A stretch of 64,000 bases of DNA from Phytopythium helicoides (Eukaryota > Oomycota > Peronosporomycetes > Pythiales > Pythiaceae): the NCBI GenBank assembly GCA_024867545.1, contig JANFNE010000020.1:620001-684000 (forward strand), given 5' to 3'. Below, piece after piece: positions 61,301 through 64,000 of this stretch; position 1 is the stretch's first letter; every line of letters begins with the position of its first letter. Under the pieces are notes generated by a model. It was given only the letters and a program-made list of their open reading frames with translations, was not told the DNA's origin and did not search any database. Both the position numbers and the translations under genes were made by a program.

Positions 61301-63966
61301 CCAGTGTTGCCACGAGATCCCGTTCAGTCACCTTCTAAACGCCGATCCAGTGTTTTTCGCTTACAAAGCAGCCATCCTCTTGATGATCATAAGCATGGCT
61401 CTCGGCGAAAAAGTGTTGTGAAAGCTATATTGCCACAACTTTCTACGTTGATGACCCCGGATACAACAGTTAGTTCGGATACTGCTAGCAGTGGTGGGGG
61501 CTTGCACGGAAAGGCAAGTGAAGGTGGATCTGTAGGGTCTCTGAAACCCAAACGACAGAAGTCGGTTGGCAAGAGCCTCACTCTCATCCCTTCTTCTTAC
61601 CATAAGACTTGGAGCAAATGGGTAAATGGGAAAGGTCTCGTCGAGAAGATCAACTGTCTTCAACTGGAGGAGAATGTGCTATCTGATCCTCACAATGGCT
61701 CAGTGCTCGTCAAACTTGGGTTGCGATACGCTAAATGGTCTGCTACAAGTCTCGCGGGTATTTTGTTACTAGAGCACGCCTCGGCACTGCATGAGAGTGC
61801 ACCAAGAACTCACGAGTTTTGGAATAGTATGGGAAATGCACACTTGGATCTGTTTCTCCGCAATCGCAAATTTTTGCCGGCTGCAAGCTTTCATCTTGAC
61901 CGCTGCATCAAGTCGCTCACTCGCGCGTTTGCCTTCATGGAGAGCATGGCTGACCCACTGTTGCTACTTCGCTTTGCGCTCTGCCTGTTTTGGCACCAGG
62001 AGCCTGGGCATCTTGAGCGCGCAGATGAAATTTTCCAGCAGCTCTTCACTAAATTTTCCAGTTTTTGCGATAAAGACCGCGCTAGCTTGTACTTCCTTCG
62101 CTTTCAGGTACTCCACAGGCTCGGCACATTTACCGAAGCAACAGATTGCATTGATAAAGTGATTGCAACGATGTCGAATGGCATGTCACAACCAAAAGGT
62201 TCAGATGCCCCAAATGACCGTCAAATCGCATTTGTCAACCCAGTCTACGATCTGTCAGACTACTGGATGATGAAGATGCAGAGTCAGCAAGCTAGTGGTG
62301 ACTACGTACAGGCTGCATTGACGTTTTCGCGAGTGCTCGAAGCGAAGGGTCTCCTTCAAGACGGAAGTTTGACAGACGATCAATACTTTGAGCTCTGGTA
62401 TGGCATTGCTGAGAAGTGTTTTGTTCTAGAAGATTACGCTCTTGCAAGCGAATACTACCCGATCGCTCTCAATTTTGCGAAGGATTCACATCTCCTCGCA
62501 ACTATTCACTATCGCTTGGGTCTGTGCTTCCAGGCTTTAGGTAATGATCAACGATGCACTGCCGAGTTCAAGCGGGCACGTAATTTGAATCGCCACGCTC
62601 GACCACCTGTTTTAGTTGCTGAATTGCGAGGGAACTACAGCGAGCAGTTTTCAGAGCTTTTGCAAAAACCAATTCGACAAGTTATTGAGGAAGTGCGGGT
62701 GAATCTGTACGATAGAGCCGTACGCCAGCTGCAACGCGTATTCCGACGAAAACACCCCTCTCATGCAGCCACAAGAAGTGCCCTTTTAACCTCTGGAGAG
62801 CTATCTGATACGAAAATGCCTTCACTTGTGGCACGGAAACTCAGTGGCTCCCCAAGTCGAGTACGCTCCGCCTCAGGGTCTCCTCGCCAGTCTGATTTGG
62901 GCGGTCGCTGACAGCGGTGATAACGAATCGATGGAATCCATTCTTGAAGGTGACACAAACTTGGGGTCGAAGCGACTAGCTGAGTTTGAAGCCAAGAAAC
63001 GGTTGGCTCTTGAGCAAATCGAAAGCCTCCGCTGCGGTCCAACCAAAGACACACGATTCCCCTATCTCACGTTAAAGTCGGGTACCCGAGCTAGCACTCA
63101 AAGTGAACTGTTATCTCCCGAAAAGGATCGTCCAGAAGTGCGCCGCCTTCGATCTATGGCGACATATAATCATGTAAGTGGCGCTTTTCAGTTCCAATAG
63201 TTGTTATGGACAATCCTTACCGTGTCTACTCTCTGTAGCTGGGCTATTTACCGTCAACTGCTCCATGTGTGGAGTACTGGGAGAAACTCCTCGCGTTATC
63301 GACCTCGTTGTTTCCGACTCGACGCAGTGTCGTTCGAGCTGTATGTGCAATCCGATCATTGGTACCCCGTATTAGCGACGAGGCTGCATTTTGCGCGCTT
63401 GCAGATGCTGTTGGGGACGTGGATAACGCCATCGAGAGGCTCCGTGACCCATCCTATGAGCGTGAGGTGTCGTTCATTTGCTCGGTTATCGACGTCGAGC
63501 ATTTGGTTGAGCAGGCCCTTCCCGTCCGATTACCGACAATCGTTTCTCCCTCTCGATCTACTAACTTACAGGGCAGCAATTTGGCTTGTAAAGCCCGGCT
63601 GACACCTCGAAAGTCGCCAGCTTCCCGACTATCACAGTCTTCGTCGTTTTTGTCACCTCGCCCATTGCGACTTGAACAAATGCTCGACCTTCAATTCGAA
63701 CAACACGTTCAGTCAAAGATGGAGCGAGTAGCACCTGAGACTGCACCTGAGAATCCCGCCGAGAAGTTTGATGTGCTTGGTGACTTCCGGCAGGTAAATG
63801 CAACACTGCTGCCGTCTCAAGCACCATTTGGGTCAGAAAGTCGATCGAACTGAAGCTACGACTCGATTTGGAAAGAGCTGATGCACAACGATTGTTGAAT
63901 TTTAACGCATATGTGTGCATGTGCATCCTAAGCTCAATCGATAAACCTGCACTTCACATTACTTGA
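58388..63966 (+). CDS. Very long disordered protein with TPR-like C-terminal region
   Basis: Main exon 58388 to about 62900, then short exons. The first 1,050 residues are serine/threonine/proline-rich and largely disordered, with basic helical islands (KHKDLYERRAKERNQRLL, RERFNAAVRNAFVVRTFLG). From about residue 1080 there is a helical repeat region (HNGSVLVKLGLRYAKW, FWNSMGNAHLDLF, LYFLRFQVLHRLGTFTEA, YGIAEKCFVLEDYALASEYY, IHYRLGLCFQALG), TPR-like, followed by an IQ-like helix (DRAVRQLQRVFRRK). Near 62860-62970 the frame changes; several GT-AG pairs (46-112 nt) could do it and I cannot choose. The intron at 63174-63238 (65 nt) is clear. A last intron 63794-63855 (62 nt) would extend the gene to TGA at 63966; unspliced it stops at 63853. 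It is clearly more AT-rich than its neighbours. Function unknown, possibly a scaffold or ciliary protein. Confidence 0.65.
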
Positions 63967-64000
63967 GCTTGGTCGCAACCTTGTGGATAATGTCGACAAT

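Noticed and set aside
1..64000. Viral, plasmid, CRISPR or transposase genes
   Set aside because: No reverse transcriptase, integrase, transposase, capsid or Cas-like motif, and no regularly spaced repeat array, was seen on either strand.

Overview
The window looks like nuclear DNA of an oomycete (Phytophthora/Pythium type). The genes are dense, GC-rich and split by very short GT-AG introns, mostly 54-85 nt. Several families are typical of the group: M96-type coiled-coil proteins, a multi-span membrane LRR protein, a polytopic tandem-kinase protein and a BK-type potassium channel. No rRNA, tRNA, CRISPR array, prophage or transposase was found. Exon models were built by hand from reading frame, splice sites and family alignment.

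Layout. 1-2.1 kb: 5' part of an M96-like gene (minus strand), then a repeat-containing spacer. 2.1-3.6 kb: secreted alpha/beta hydrolase. 3.7-12.2 kb: three GPH/SLC45-type sugar transporter paralogues. Two of them lie head to head in a 2.3-kb inverted duplication (arms 6743-9019 and 9870-12156). 12.3-18.4 kb: beta-1,4-galactosyltransferase-like gene, DDX52/Rok1 helicase (one apparent frameshift) and an EF-hand protein. 18.6-23.3 kb: glutamine-rich KIX/MED15-like gene and a TATA-binding protein. 23.7-28.1 kb: serine carboxypeptidase (frameshift plus internal deletion) and two uncharacterised genes. 28.2-30.1 kb: tandem Fe/Mn superoxide dismutases. 31.7-35.2 kb: NAF1 and PHAF1 (UPF0183). 35.8-43.3 kb: secreted type I membrane protein, LRRC40-like protein and BK-type K+ channel. 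43.4-50.0 kb: MTG1-type GTPase, membrane tandem kinase, TAD3/ADAT3 and a patatin-like lipase. 50.1-54.1 kb: low-complexity serine/lysine protein and ATM1/ABCB7 transporter. 54.3-64.0 kb: membrane LRR protein, secreted endonuclease/phosphatase-fold enzyme and a very long disordered TPR protein.

The genes do not form one pathway. Housekeeping themes recur: transcription (TBP, MED15-like), snoRNP and ribosome biogenesis (NAF1, DDX52, MTG1), tRNA editing (TAD3), mitochondrial Fe-S export (ATM1) and oxidative defence (SOD pair). They sit among lineage-specific secreted or membrane genes. Several housekeeping promoters carry CCAAT boxes. I found no clearly new molecular system. The most unusual items are the transporter inverted duplication, the anchor-less galactosyltransferase, the two damaged genes and the polytopic tandem kinase.
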